Of a DNA stretch of 24,342 bases, positions 1 to 6,661 are shown in pieces. A program made the position numbers and the translations under genes. This stretch comes from RGIG3528 sp045598045. Lineage in GTDB: Bacteria; Bacillota; Clostridia; Lachnospirales; Lachnospiraceae. The notes beneath the pieces were generated by a model. It worked only from the letters and a program-made list of their open reading frames with translations, was not told the DNA's origin and ran no database searches. Within the stretch, counting starts at the first letter, position 1. Every line of letters starts with the position of its first letter. The stretch is from contig JAZLLG010000011.1 of NCBI GenBank assembly GCA_045598045.1, positions 1 to 24,342 of the forward strand, written 5' to 3'.

Positions 1-1
1 A

Positions 2-184
2 ACATGCGTAATCCTGGTTAATACAAAACTTACCGTTTGGAGCGGACAGCCTTACCGCTATCGCGGATTGGCTGTTCCGTTCAAGCGGAATACGCATTCA
101 AATTTGTTAAATTCCGAAAACATGAATTTTATCTGTCTAGATTATAACCTAAATCATCTTAAAAAAATCTTAAAAATCTACTAG
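2..184 (+). CDS. C-terminal end of an unrecognised plus-strand protein (partial)
   Basis: An open frame enters from the left edge and runs 60 codons to a TAG stop at 182-184. I do not recognise the product. The visible part includes VWSGQPYRYRGLAVPF and then an Asn/Lys/Leu-rich tail. The argument for a real gene is its end: the stop codon lies in the first bases of a perfect plus-strand intrinsic terminator (183-219), which implies transcription arriving from the left. Against it, the frame is short, AT-rich at the end, and overlaps a long imperfect hairpin (4-97) that could instead belong to a structured RNA. It could be a true gene end, a gene remnant or chance. Confidence 0.3.
   Translation, partial: TCVILVNTKLTVWSGQPYRYRGLAVPFKRNTHSNLLNSENMNFICLDYNLNHLKKILKIY
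4..97. repeat. Long imperfect hairpin at the left edge
   Basis: Nested pairing is visible: 4-10 with 91-97 (ATGCGTA/TACGCAT), 33-38 with 83-88, 40-51 with 70-82 (one bulged base), and 55-58 with 63-66 around a TATC loop. The outer and second stems are separated by an asymmetric internal loop of about 22 nt. It may be a structured RNA, the end of a mobile element, or a fold within the partial frame at 2-184. No family was recognised. Confidence 0.4.
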
Positions 185-219
185 TATACAGAGTCAAAAA
201 CTCTGTATACTGCTTTTTT
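183..219 (+). terminator. Intrinsic terminator, plus strand
   Basis: A perfect 12-bp stem (183-194 with 200-211), loop CAAAA, followed after GC by six T residues at 214-219. The stop codon of the partial plus-strand frame lies at its foot. The left arm AGTATACAGA recurs at 224-233. Confidence 0.75.
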
Positions 220-411
220 CAATAGTATACAGAAGTGCTAACTCTGTAGAAAAAGGCGTATCACATTCTGAAGATTTTATAACCTATATTACCTATAATT
301 TCATTGTGCCTTTATCAATGATTGTTCAATCTGTAGGTCACATAGCCAGTATCACCTTGCTATGTCCACTCCTACAATAAATCACAAGTGATTTATTGTC
401 ATGAATTATTA
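220..411. other. Intergenic region with clustered inverted repeats
   Basis: No coding frame is convincing here. It holds a second copy of AGTATACAGA (224-233), which pairs in part with TCTGTA at 243-248; an ACATAGC/GCTATGT pair (340-346 with 359-365); and a perfect palindrome with 12-bp arms (374-385 and 388-399, two-base centre). The region lies between a plus-strand terminator and the convergent rlmH transcript. It could be decaying mobile DNA or small structured RNAs. Confidence 0.5.
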
Positions 412-437
412 AAAGGATGACAAAACTGCCATCCTTT
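412..437 (-). terminator. Probable intrinsic terminator of rlmH
   Basis: On the minus strand an 8-bp stem AAAGGATG/CATCCTTT with a 10-nt loop begins 35 nt after the rlmH stop and ends in a short T run. The stem is modest, so the call is moderate. Confidence 0.5.
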
Positions 438-472
438 CCTTGTTTTTCAATATGTTGGATTTTTGAAATCCA

Positions 473-952
473 TTATTTGTGATACGGTTCACCGGCAGAT
501 ATTTTGAAGCTTCTGTATATTTGTTCAAGAAGCACTACGCGCATGAGTTGGTGCGGAAATGTCATTTTGGAAAAAGAGAGTTTATAATCCGCTCTTTTGT
601 AAACTGCTTCCGACGTTCCAAGGGAACCTCCGATTACAAAGCATATATTGCTTTCTCCTCCGACTCCGAGTTTTGATATTTTGTCGGAAAGTGCTTCTGA
701 GGTAAGTTCCTCGCCTTTTATCGCAAGCAGAATCATGTATGCACTGTCCGGAACGGCTTTGAGTATGCGCTCCCCTTCCGTTACTCTGATTTGTTCTTCC
801 AATTTTTCGCTTGCCCCGTCAGGCGTTTTTTCATCCGCCACTTCTACGATTTCCAGCTTACAGAATCTGGAAAGTCTTTTTGTGTATTCGTCTATCGCAT
901 CGCGAAAAAACTTCTCTTTGATTTTTCCGACACAGACAATTGAAATTTTCAT
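473..952 (-). CDS. rlmH: 23S rRNA (pseudouridine1915-N3)-methyltransferase RlmH
   Basis: RlmH is the SPOUT-family enzyme that methylates N3 of pseudouridine 1915 in helix 69 of 23S rRNA, using S-adenosylmethionine on assembled ribosomes. At 159 aa the protein is the normal full length. It begins MKISIVCVGKIKEKF, carries the SAM-binding knot segment FVIGGSLG, and ends with the family C-terminal signature TFPHQLMRVVLLEQIYR...GEPYHK. An ATG preceded by GGAGGTG about 10 nt upstream supports the start. It lies 31 nt downstream of the xylanase stop on the same strand. Co-transcription is possible, but the gene is usually solitary, so this neighbour says little about its role. Confidence 0.96.
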   Translation of the reverse strand: MKISIVCVGKIKEKFFRDAIDEYTKRLSRFCKLEIVEVADEKTPDGASEKLEEQIRVTEGERILKAVPDSAYMILLAIKGEELTSEALSDKISKLGVGGESNICFVIGGSLGTSEAVYKRADYKLSFSKMTFPHQLMRVVLLEQIYRSFKISAGEPYHK

Positions 953-983
953 ATTGTCAAAGCACCTCCGAGGTTCTCAAACA

Positions 984-2306
984 CTAATTTTTCTTTTTGT
1001 AACAGTTTTTCATGACTGCCTGTATCTTGTTAAATGCAGGCTTCGGCTGATAGTCTTTATCAAATATACGCGTGTTGGTCGTATCCCCTTCACGGTAATG
1101 ATCGACAAGGCCGAAAAGCGTGACGCTTGTAATATTTGCCGGACCACCGTTATCAGTGTCCAGAGTGCTGAACATGTAGAACACATTGCCGTAGGCTTTC
1201 GCCTGCTTTTCAAACTGTTCATCCGTTTCCTCATCAACACCTATGGAAAGCTCGGTAATCTGGATTTCCAAATCAAGCTTTGCATATCGCTTTATTGCGT
1301 CGGTTATTGTACCTGTGCTCGGATATGAAATGCCCCAGTAACCTTGCATGCCGATACCGTCAATAAGTCCTTTTTCCTTAAGCATGCTGCAAAGGTTGAT
1401 TATGTCCGTACATTTATTTGACTGATAGGCGTTGAAGTCGTTATAAAACAGCTTAACACCGTCTGCCGCATACTTTCTGGCATATGTGAACGCCATTTCA
1501 ACATAATCCTCACCAATTGTCATATACCAGGGATTTTCTTCACCGTCATTCTGCATTCTGCACATGAAAGCGCTGTTCTTATCGCCGAAGTCAGGGTCAA
1601 CCGCCTCGTTTACAACGTCCCAGCAGTAAATAACTCCGGGATATTCATCCTGGCAGTGAGTCATAAGCTGTTCAATGTAGCTCTCCATTCTGAAAAGCAT
1701 TGTGTCCTTATCGACATATGCACCGTCCTCAGTATATCCCTCACGGAAGAACCATGCGGGAGCCTGAGCGTGCCATACAAGCGTATGCCCACGCATCTTC
1801 ATGTCATTGTCTCTGCACCATTCCAAAGTCGGATCAATGGATTCAAAAGAAAGTGCCGGACTTCCATCACCGTTTTTAAGACTTTCCTGAGAGCCGGCCT
1901 GATTCAGAATATAGCAGCTCTTCATGAGATTTGTCATGGTGCAGCTGTTGAAATGCTTCTTTGCCAGTTCCATATACTGCGGGATATTTAACGTCTGATT
2001 TTCCAGCGTACTTCCGTTTATTCCGACACCAAGAAGGAAATATCCGTCTACCAGATCCTTTAATGCAACATCCTCTTCAGGCACAGCTGTAGGAGTTGCG
2101 GTAGGAATTGCCGTGGGCGTTACGTCCTTTTCTGCCTCCGGAGTCGCAGTTAATTCATTTTCAGTATTTACCACAGCCGAAGTAACCGCACTTGCCGGTG
2201 TCACTGTCGTCCCGGTATTTTGTCCCTCGGTACCTGTTTTCCCGGCGCACGCTGAAAAGAGCATTACTCCCATTAACATCAGTACAGCCTTTACAATCTT
2301 TTTCAT
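984..2306 (-). CDS. GH10 endo-1,4-beta-xylanase, secreted lipoprotein
   Basis: The product is a 440-aa glycoside hydrolase family 10 enzyme that cleaves internal beta-1,4 bonds of xylan. I start it at the ATG at 2306, 12 codons inside the longest frame. That ATG follows a strong GGAGGGAG site and gives a clean lipoprotein signal peptide, MKKIVKAVLMLMGVMLFSAC, with the lipidated Cys at residue 20. A low-complexity Thr/Ala/Pro linker (about 25-78) leads to the catalytic barrel (about 85-435). The acid/base Glu is E234 in WDVVNEA and the nucleophile is E352 in QITELSIG. GHTLVWHAQAP is also typical of GH10. No carbohydrate-binding module is seen, so the enzyme is probably tethered to the outer face of the membrane. 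It follows the terminator of the upstream operon; no promoter was confidently found. Confidence 0.93.
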   Translation of the reverse strand: MKKIVKAVLMLMGVMLFSACAGKTGTEGQNTGTTVTPASAVTSAVVNTENELTATPEAEKDVTPTAIPTATPTAVPEEDVALKDLVDGYFLLGVGINGSTLENQTLNIPQYMELAKKHFNSCTMTNLMKSCYILNQAGSQESLKNGDGSPALSFESIDPTLEWCRDNDMKMRGHTLVWHAQAPAWFFREGYTEDGAYVDKDTMLFRMESYIEQLMTHCQDEYPGVIYCWDVVNEAVDPDFGDKNSAFMCRMQNDGEENPWYMTIGEDYVEMAFTYARKYAADGVKLFYNDFNAYQSNKCTDIINLCSMLKEKGLIDGIGMQGYWGISYPSTGTITDAIKRYAKLDLEIQITELSIGVDEETDEQFEKQAKAYGNVFYMFSTLDTDNGGPANITSVTLFGLVDHYREGDTTNTRIFDKDYQPKPAFNKIQAVMKNCYKKKN

Positions 2307-2345
2307 TACAAACTCCCTCCACTGCCACTTTATTGATATCAACCT

Positions 2346-2392
2346 AAAAAAGGAAATGAGGCCCGGCCCATTAAAGGTCTTTCCCCATTTCC
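2346..2392 (-). terminator. Intrinsic terminator after the T-box operon
   Basis: On the minus strand GGAAATG (2386-2392) pairs with CATTTCC (2352-2358) around a long partly self-pairing loop, followed by six T residues (2351-2346). It starts 8 nt after the stop of the fusion gene and separates that operon from the xylanase. Confidence 0.65.
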
Positions 2393-2399
2393 GGACATG

Positions 2400-4895
2400 C
2401 TATGCTGTCACAACCTTGCTTGCCTTCTGAAGTCCAAGCTTTTCAATTGCTTCTTCGCGCATTTTGTATTTAAGAATTTTTCCGGCTGCATTCATCGGGA
2501 AACCATCGACAAAATCAATGTATTTCGGAACCTTATGTTTTGCAAGATGATCCATGATGTATTTCTTCATCTCATCAACGGTCATCTCCTCGCCTTTTTT
2601 AAGCACAATACAAGCCATGATTTCCTCTCCGAGAGCTTCATCAGGAACACCGATAACCTGAACGTCCTGAACTTTCTCGTGAGTGTATATAAATTCCTCG
2701 ATTTCCTTCGGATAGATGTTCTCACCGCCGCGAATAATCATGTCTTTAAGACGTCCGGTAATTTTAAAGAAACCATCTTCCGTCTTGCAGGCAAGGTCTC
2801 CGGTATGGAGCCAGCCGTCTTTATCAATTGCCTGAGCCGTAGCCTTCGGCATCTTGTAATAGCCCTTCATGATGTTGTAGCCACGTGCCACAAACTCACC
2901 GTTTTCGTTTGGTCCGCATTCTTCACCCGTCTCGGGATTGACAATCTTGCACTCGATTTCGGGTAGATTTCGTCCGACTGTATTGACACGCTGATCGATA
3001 GTGTCCGTTACGGAGCTCATCGTGCATCCCGGGCTTGCCTCCGTCTGACCGTAAACAATGGTAATCTCGGACATATGCATCTTATCAACCACATCCTGCA
3101 TAACAGCCACAGGACAAGGGCTTCCTGCCATAATACCCGTACGCATATGTGAAAAATCCGTATTGGGGAAGTCCTTATGCTGGAGCATGGCGATAAACAT
3201 TGTAGGAACACCGTGGAATGCCGTAATCTTCTCCTGATTTATGCAGGCAAGTGACGACTTCGGTGAGAAATACGGAATAGGGCACATGGTGCTGCCGTGC
3301 GTTACGGAGGCTGTCATGGCAAGTACCATTCCAAAGCAATGGAACATGGGAACCTGAATCATCATACGGTCCTCTGTAGAAAGATCCATACGGTCACCGA
3401 TGTTCTTGCCGTTATTGACGATGTTATAGTGTGTGAGCATTACGCCCTTAGGGAAGCCTGTGGTTCCGGATGTGTACTGCATGTTTGCAACGTCATCTTT
3501 GTCAACATTTGCAGCCATTCTGTATACTTCCTGTACAGGTACACTTTCTCCCATTTTAAAGGCTTCTTCGAACGTTATGGCACCTTTCATCTTGAAGCCG
3601 ATTGTAACAACATTCCTGAGGAAAGGAAGCTTCTTCGCATGAAGATGCTTTCCGGGTTTTCTCTCATCAAGCTCGGGACACAGTTCCTTTATGATGCTCT
3701 CATAGTCGGAGTCCTTGTAGCCCTTGATCATGATAAGTGTGTGAGTATCGGACTGACGCAGCAGATACTCTGTCTCATGAATTTTGTATGCGGTATTCAT
3801 GGTAACGAGAACTGCACCGATTTTTGTTGTTGCCCAGAACGCGATGTACCATTCCGGCACATTCGTTGCCCATACGGCAACCTGATTGCCCTTTCTTACG
3901 CCCATTGCGATAAGTGCACGTGCAAAATTGTCAACGTCCTCTCTGAACTCGGAATATGTGCGTTCATAATCAAGCGTAGTATACTTGAAAGCAGTCTGAT
4001 CCGGGAACTCGTTTGCAATATCATCCAACAGCTGAGGGAACGTCTTTTCAATAAGCGTTTCCTTTTTCCAGAGGAAGCGTCCCGTGTGAGTTTTATTGTA
4101 ATAGTAGTGCTTTTCTTTCTTTGAGGTTCTGGAAAGATTGTCAACATAATAAAAGAAATGAGCAAAAACCGTTTCAAAATCAACGCCTTCGATGTACTCC
4201 GGGTTCCACTCAATGCCAAGGAAACCATTGTAGTTTACCGAACGAAGTGCGTTAATCATCTCATCGGCAGGAAGGATGCCCTCGCCGATGAACTCAATTT
4301 CACCATATTGGTTTTCATCAAGAAGATGAGCAAGCTTAACGTAGGCACCGAGGTTTGTAATGGTGGTGTCTGCGTTTTCATCCGCGCAGATAAAGGTGTC
4401 ATGCATATTCCAGTCTGCTCCGAGGAAATCCGTAGCATAGAAATTAAGCACATCTCTGAGCTTCTTGGTGTCCGAATACATGCCGGTTGTTTCGATGATA
4501 ATCTCAACTTCCTTTTCATGCGCTACGGGCATGGCACGGTTAAGGAATTCATATACGTTTGCTTCGTCGCCCTCACCGGCGTGAACCTTCACATAACGCA
4601 CGGAGAGCTGTCTCGCAAGCTCCATCTGATTGACAAAGTCTTCGAAGTAGAGGTTGTCCGAGTCTGTATCCGCAATGTTAAAATTACTGTCAATGCAAAC
4701 TATTTCCAGGCCTTTATTTACAAGCTCACGCTTAGTGCTTTTTGCGGTTTCCGACGTAAACGGGTTACCGTTTGCAATCAGGTTCTTTGCGGTAACATCA
4801 TGCACTTCTATGCCTTTGTAGCCGAGAGTTGCTGCAAGCGTGCAGATTTCTTCAAATGTACCTGTCTGGTATCTTGTAGAAAAACTGTAATTCAT
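2400..4895 (-). CDS. Fusion of TIM-barrel isomerase-like domain and acyl-CoA synthetase (AMP-binding)
   Basis: This 831-aa protein joins two enzymes. Residues about 1-255 resemble the xylose isomerase-like/sugar phosphate isomerase-epimerase TIM barrel. Candidate metal ligands are kept: H105 (KVHAGEG), E135 (IIIET), D161 and H165 (ADWNMHD) and E229 (GIEWNP). Residues about 275-825 form an ANL-family ligase that activates a carboxylate as acyl-adenylate and probably transfers it to CoA. It shows the P-loop TSGTTGFPKG (475-484), YGQTE (615-619), GWLHTGD (694-700) and the catalytic C-terminal Lys806 in NAAGKILK. Both halves look intact, and a frameshift join is excluded because the reading frame is continuous. 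The ATG follows AGGAGG, which overlaps the end of the upstream LeuA-like gene (9-nt gap), suggesting translational coupling. The substrate cannot be read from sequence; the ligase most resembles medium-chain or general acyl-CoA synthetases. Confidence 0.88.
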   Translation of the reverse strand: MNYSFSTRYQTGTFEEICTLAATLGYKGIEVHDVTAKNLIANGNPFTSETAKSTKRELVNKGLEIVCIDSNFNIADTDSDNLYFEDFVNQMELARQLSVRYVKVHAGEGDEANVYEFLNRAMPVAHEKEVEIIIETTGMYSDTKKLRDVLNFYATDFLGADWNMHDTFICADENADTTITNLGAYVKLAHLLDENQYGEIEFIGEGILPADEMINALRSVNYNGFLGIEWNPEYIEGVDFETVFAHFFYYVDNLSRTSKKEKHYYYNKTHTGRFLWKKETLIEKTFPQLLDDIANEFPDQTAFKYTTLDYERTYSEFREDVDNFARALIAMGVRKGNQVAVWATNVPEWYIAFWATTKIGAVLVTMNTAYKIHETEYLLRQSDTHTLIMIKGYKDSDYESIIKELCPELDERKPGKHLHAKKLPFLRNVVTIGFKMKGAITFEEAFKMGESVPVQEVYRMAANVDKDDVANMQYTSGTTGFPKGVMLTHYNIVNNGKNIGDRMDLSTEDRMMIQVPMFHCFGMVLAMTASVTHGSTMCPIPYFSPKSSLACINQEKITAFHGVPTMFIAMLQHKDFPNTDFSHMRTGIMAGSPCPVAVMQDVVDKMHMSEITIVYGQTEASPGCTMSSVTDTIDQRVNTVGRNLPEIECKIVNPETGEECGPNENGEFVARGYNIMKGYYKMPKATAQAIDKDGWLHTGDLACKTEDGFFKITGRLKDMIIRGGENIYPKEIEEFIYTHEKVQDVQVIGVPDEALGEEIMACIVLKKGEEMTVDEMKKYIMDHLAKHKVPKYIDFVDGFPMNAAGKILKYKMREEAIEKLGLQKASKVVTA

Positions 4896-4904
4896 CTCTG
4901 CCTC

Positions 4905-6308
4905 CTACTGCTCGGAATAAACCATCTTGTTAATCGCATTTACATATGCATGTACCGCAGCACCGACAATATCCGTGGAAATGCCTGTACCGCTGTAAAG
5001 CGTTCCGTTGGCACGAAGCTTAACGATTGCACGTCCCATGGCTTCGCGGCCTTCTGTAACGGATTGTATCTGGAAATCATCAAGCTCACAATGATGACCA
5101 AGAATCTGGTCGATTGCCTTGAATGCGGCATCAATGGGGCCGTCACCCGCTGAAATGCCAAGCACCTCGTTCTCACCGTTCTGCAGCTTGATGTTTGCCG
5201 TTGCGGTAATGATGTTTCCGGAATTGATAACGTAGCTTATAAGCTTATATGTTGCGGGAACCTGAAGAGCGGAACTTGCGATAATTGCTTCAAGCTCTTT
5301 TTCAGATACAGTATCCTTCTTTGTGGCAACTCTTGTAAAAGCTTCAAAAACGTTTGCCACATCTTCTTCGGAAAGCTCGTAACCAATACGGACGCAAGCT
5401 TCCTTAATGGTGTCGATATCATCCTTTGCGGAGAAAGAAACCGATGAATACTTTTCTTCCTGCTGTCTTGCCGGACCGAAACCTTCTCCATGCCCCGAAA
5501 GTCTCTTCATCTGCTTTATGCTTCTGTTAAGCTCCGTCTTCACCACATCTGTGGAAAGTGAAAAAGCTTCACCCTTTTTGTCAATGGCTTTTACAACATT
5601 TTCAATCTGAGGATAACCGGCTTCATTGATGGTTGTTTTAATTTCATCTGCCCCGGCAGCAGCTGCAGCAAAAGCACAGGCAGTGGACATATCCAGCTGG
5701 TCTGTAAACTCAACCGCAAGATTTACATTTTCAACCTCCTGAACGGCAACTCTGATCTTTTTAACAAACAAAGCCGCATCATCAGGAAGCATGACACCTG
5801 CCGTATCACATAATGTGATTCTCTTTGCGCCTGCCGTAACAGCGGTTTTTATAGCCTCGCAAAGGAAATCAAACTCCGCGCGTGTTGCGTCCTGAGCTGA
5901 AAGCTCGATTTCAGCACCGAGTGTCGCAGCATAAGATACAAGCTTCGTAATCATTTCAAGAACCTTCGGACCTTTCATCCTGCAGATATATTCCATCTGA
6001 ACGGCCGAAACAGGCACCGGAATGACGATAATGGGCTTTTTCGCTTTTTTAATGCATGAATATGCGCGGTTAACTTCATCCTCAGAAAGTCCGGCGCTTA
6101 TTGCAAGCGCGCTGTTTTTAAGACTTGAAGCCAAAGTTTTCACAAGAAGTTCGTCTCCCTTGGATTCGCTGAGCTTCGGAAGTTCGATAACCGAGCAGTT
6201 AAGCTTGTCCATAACCTTTGCCATTTCAACTTTCTCCTTGAAAGAAAGTGAATAGCCCGACTTTTCACATTCTCTGATTGTTACGTCGTTAAGCTTGATG
6301 TTTTTCAT
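4905..6308 (-). CDS. LeuA-like protein (2-isopropylmalate synthase family) lacking metal-binding histidines
   Basis: A 467-aa relative of 2-isopropylmalate synthase, slightly shorter than the usual 500-520 aa. The DRE-TIM barrel fold is traceable (about 1-285): DVTIRECEKS sits where true LeuA has DTTLRDGEQ, and QDATR and DTAGVMLP match EDAGR and DTVGxxxP. The catalytic centre is changed. The HxH metal motif is replaced by E200-F201-T202, RDGEQ has become R12-E-C-E-K16, GERAGN has become GYPQIE, and the SGIHxDG motif is not recognisable. In contrast, the C-terminal leucine-binding regulatory domain (about 345-467) is well kept, with ISAGDGPIDAAF and GISTDIVGAAVHA. It is first in a T-box operon with the ligase fusion. 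Ordinary isopropylmalate synthase activity is therefore unlikely; a regulatory or altered catalytic role is inferred. The ATG follows AAAGGA. Confidence 0.85.
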   Translation of the reverse strand: MKNIKLNDVTIRECEKSGYSLSFKEKVEMAKVMDKLNCSVIELPKLSESKGDELLVKTLASSLKNSALAISAGLSEDEVNRAYSCIKKAKKPIIVIPVPVSAVQMEYICRMKGPKVLEMITKLVSYAATLGAEIELSAQDATRAEFDFLCEAIKTAVTAGAKRITLCDTAGVMLPDDAALFVKKIRVAVQEVENVNLAVEFTDQLDMSTACAFAAAAAGADEIKTTINEAGYPQIENVVKAIDKKGEAFSLSTDVVKTELNRSIKQMKRLSGHGEGFGPARQQEEKYSSVSFSAKDDIDTIKEACVRIGYELSEEDVANVFEAFTRVATKKDTVSEKELEAIIASSALQVPATYKLISYVINSGNIITATANIKLQNGENEVLGISAGDGPIDAAFKAIDQILGHHCELDDFQIQSVTEGREAMGRAIVKLRANGTLYSGTGISTDIVGAAVHAYVNAINKMVYSEQ

Positions 6309-6329
6309 GACAGGTCCTTTCCTTGAAAC

Positions 6330-6363
6330 AAAAAATATCCCGAAGGTAAATTTACCTCCGGGA
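6330..6363 (-). terminator. T-box terminator hairpin
   Basis: On the minus strand TCCCGGAGGTAAA pairs with TTTACCTTCGGGA (6338-6363), followed by AT and a run of six T (6330-6335). Its 5' arm directly follows the T-box sequence, as expected for the alternative to the antiterminator. Confidence 0.85.
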
Positions 6364-6605
6364 CGAATTATCGCGTTACCACCTGGACTTCAGTGAATTA
6401 TCACTGCTCTCTGCAAGGTACTGTAGAAACTAAATACCTTTGGCTTTGATAACGGTGCCTTTCCGTAGTTCCTTATGAAGCTCGGCTTTTGGGGAACTCC
6501 GCTCCGGTACGAGACAGCCTGAAAGCCTTTATCCGTTCACACCAACCACGGACTCTCTGAAAACAGGTGAAGACAAGCTTAATACCATCGTTGCGTTTAA
6601 CATAT
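6330..6605 (-). ncRNA. T-box leader, probably leucine (CUC) specific
   Basis: The leader between the promoter and the LeuA-like gene carries T-box hallmarks. Stem I has AGAGAGTCCGTGG and GGTTGGTGTGAACGGA (6532-6558). A candidate specifier CUC (6511-6513) lies just before GUACCGGAGC, the usual context. A stem III-like CAGTGATAATTCACTG follows. The T-box AGGTGGTAACGCG (6372-6384) has a UGGU that would pair with the end of a tRNA whose discriminator base is A, as in tRNA-Leu. A terminator comes last. Uncharged tRNA should promote readthrough into the operon. The specifier is my alignment by eye to the family consensus; an alternative near GGAACTACGG (6449-6458) cannot be excluded. Confidence 0.85.
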
Positions 6606-6611
6606 GACGGG

Positions 6612-6640
6612 ATTATAGTGGACTTTCAAAGGTTTGTCAA
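6612..6640 (-). promoter_or_regulatory. Consensus sigma-A promoter of the T-box operon
   Basis: On the minus strand TTGACA (6640-6635), a 17-bp spacer, and TATAAT (6617-6612) match the consensus at all 12 positions. The start point would be near 6605, giving a leader of about 297 nt. It lies just after the stop of the first diguanylate cyclase gene. Confidence 0.9.
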
Positions 6641-6661
6641 TACCGTATTTCAAAAGGTTTA

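Noticed and set aside
4..97. Integron attC site
   Set aside because: Size and fold are suggestive, but the GTTRRRY/RYYYAAC core pair is not found and there is no cassette array.
648..1328. 226-codon plus-strand open frame
   Set aside because: Antisense to rlmH and the xylanase, spanning their junction; composition is not protein-like.
2307..2342. Upstream start for the xylanase
   Set aside because: It adds 12 residues before a clean signal peptide and lacks the strong GGAGGGAG site that precedes the ATG at 2306.
3297..4124. 275-codon plus-strand open frame
   Set aside because: Antisense to the conserved acyl-CoA synthetase domain; no recognisable protein motif.
4158..5153. 331-codon plus-strand open frame
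   Set aside because: It lies opposite the ligase fusion and the LeuA-like gene, has no family motifs and is Cys/His-rich in the way of antisense shadows.
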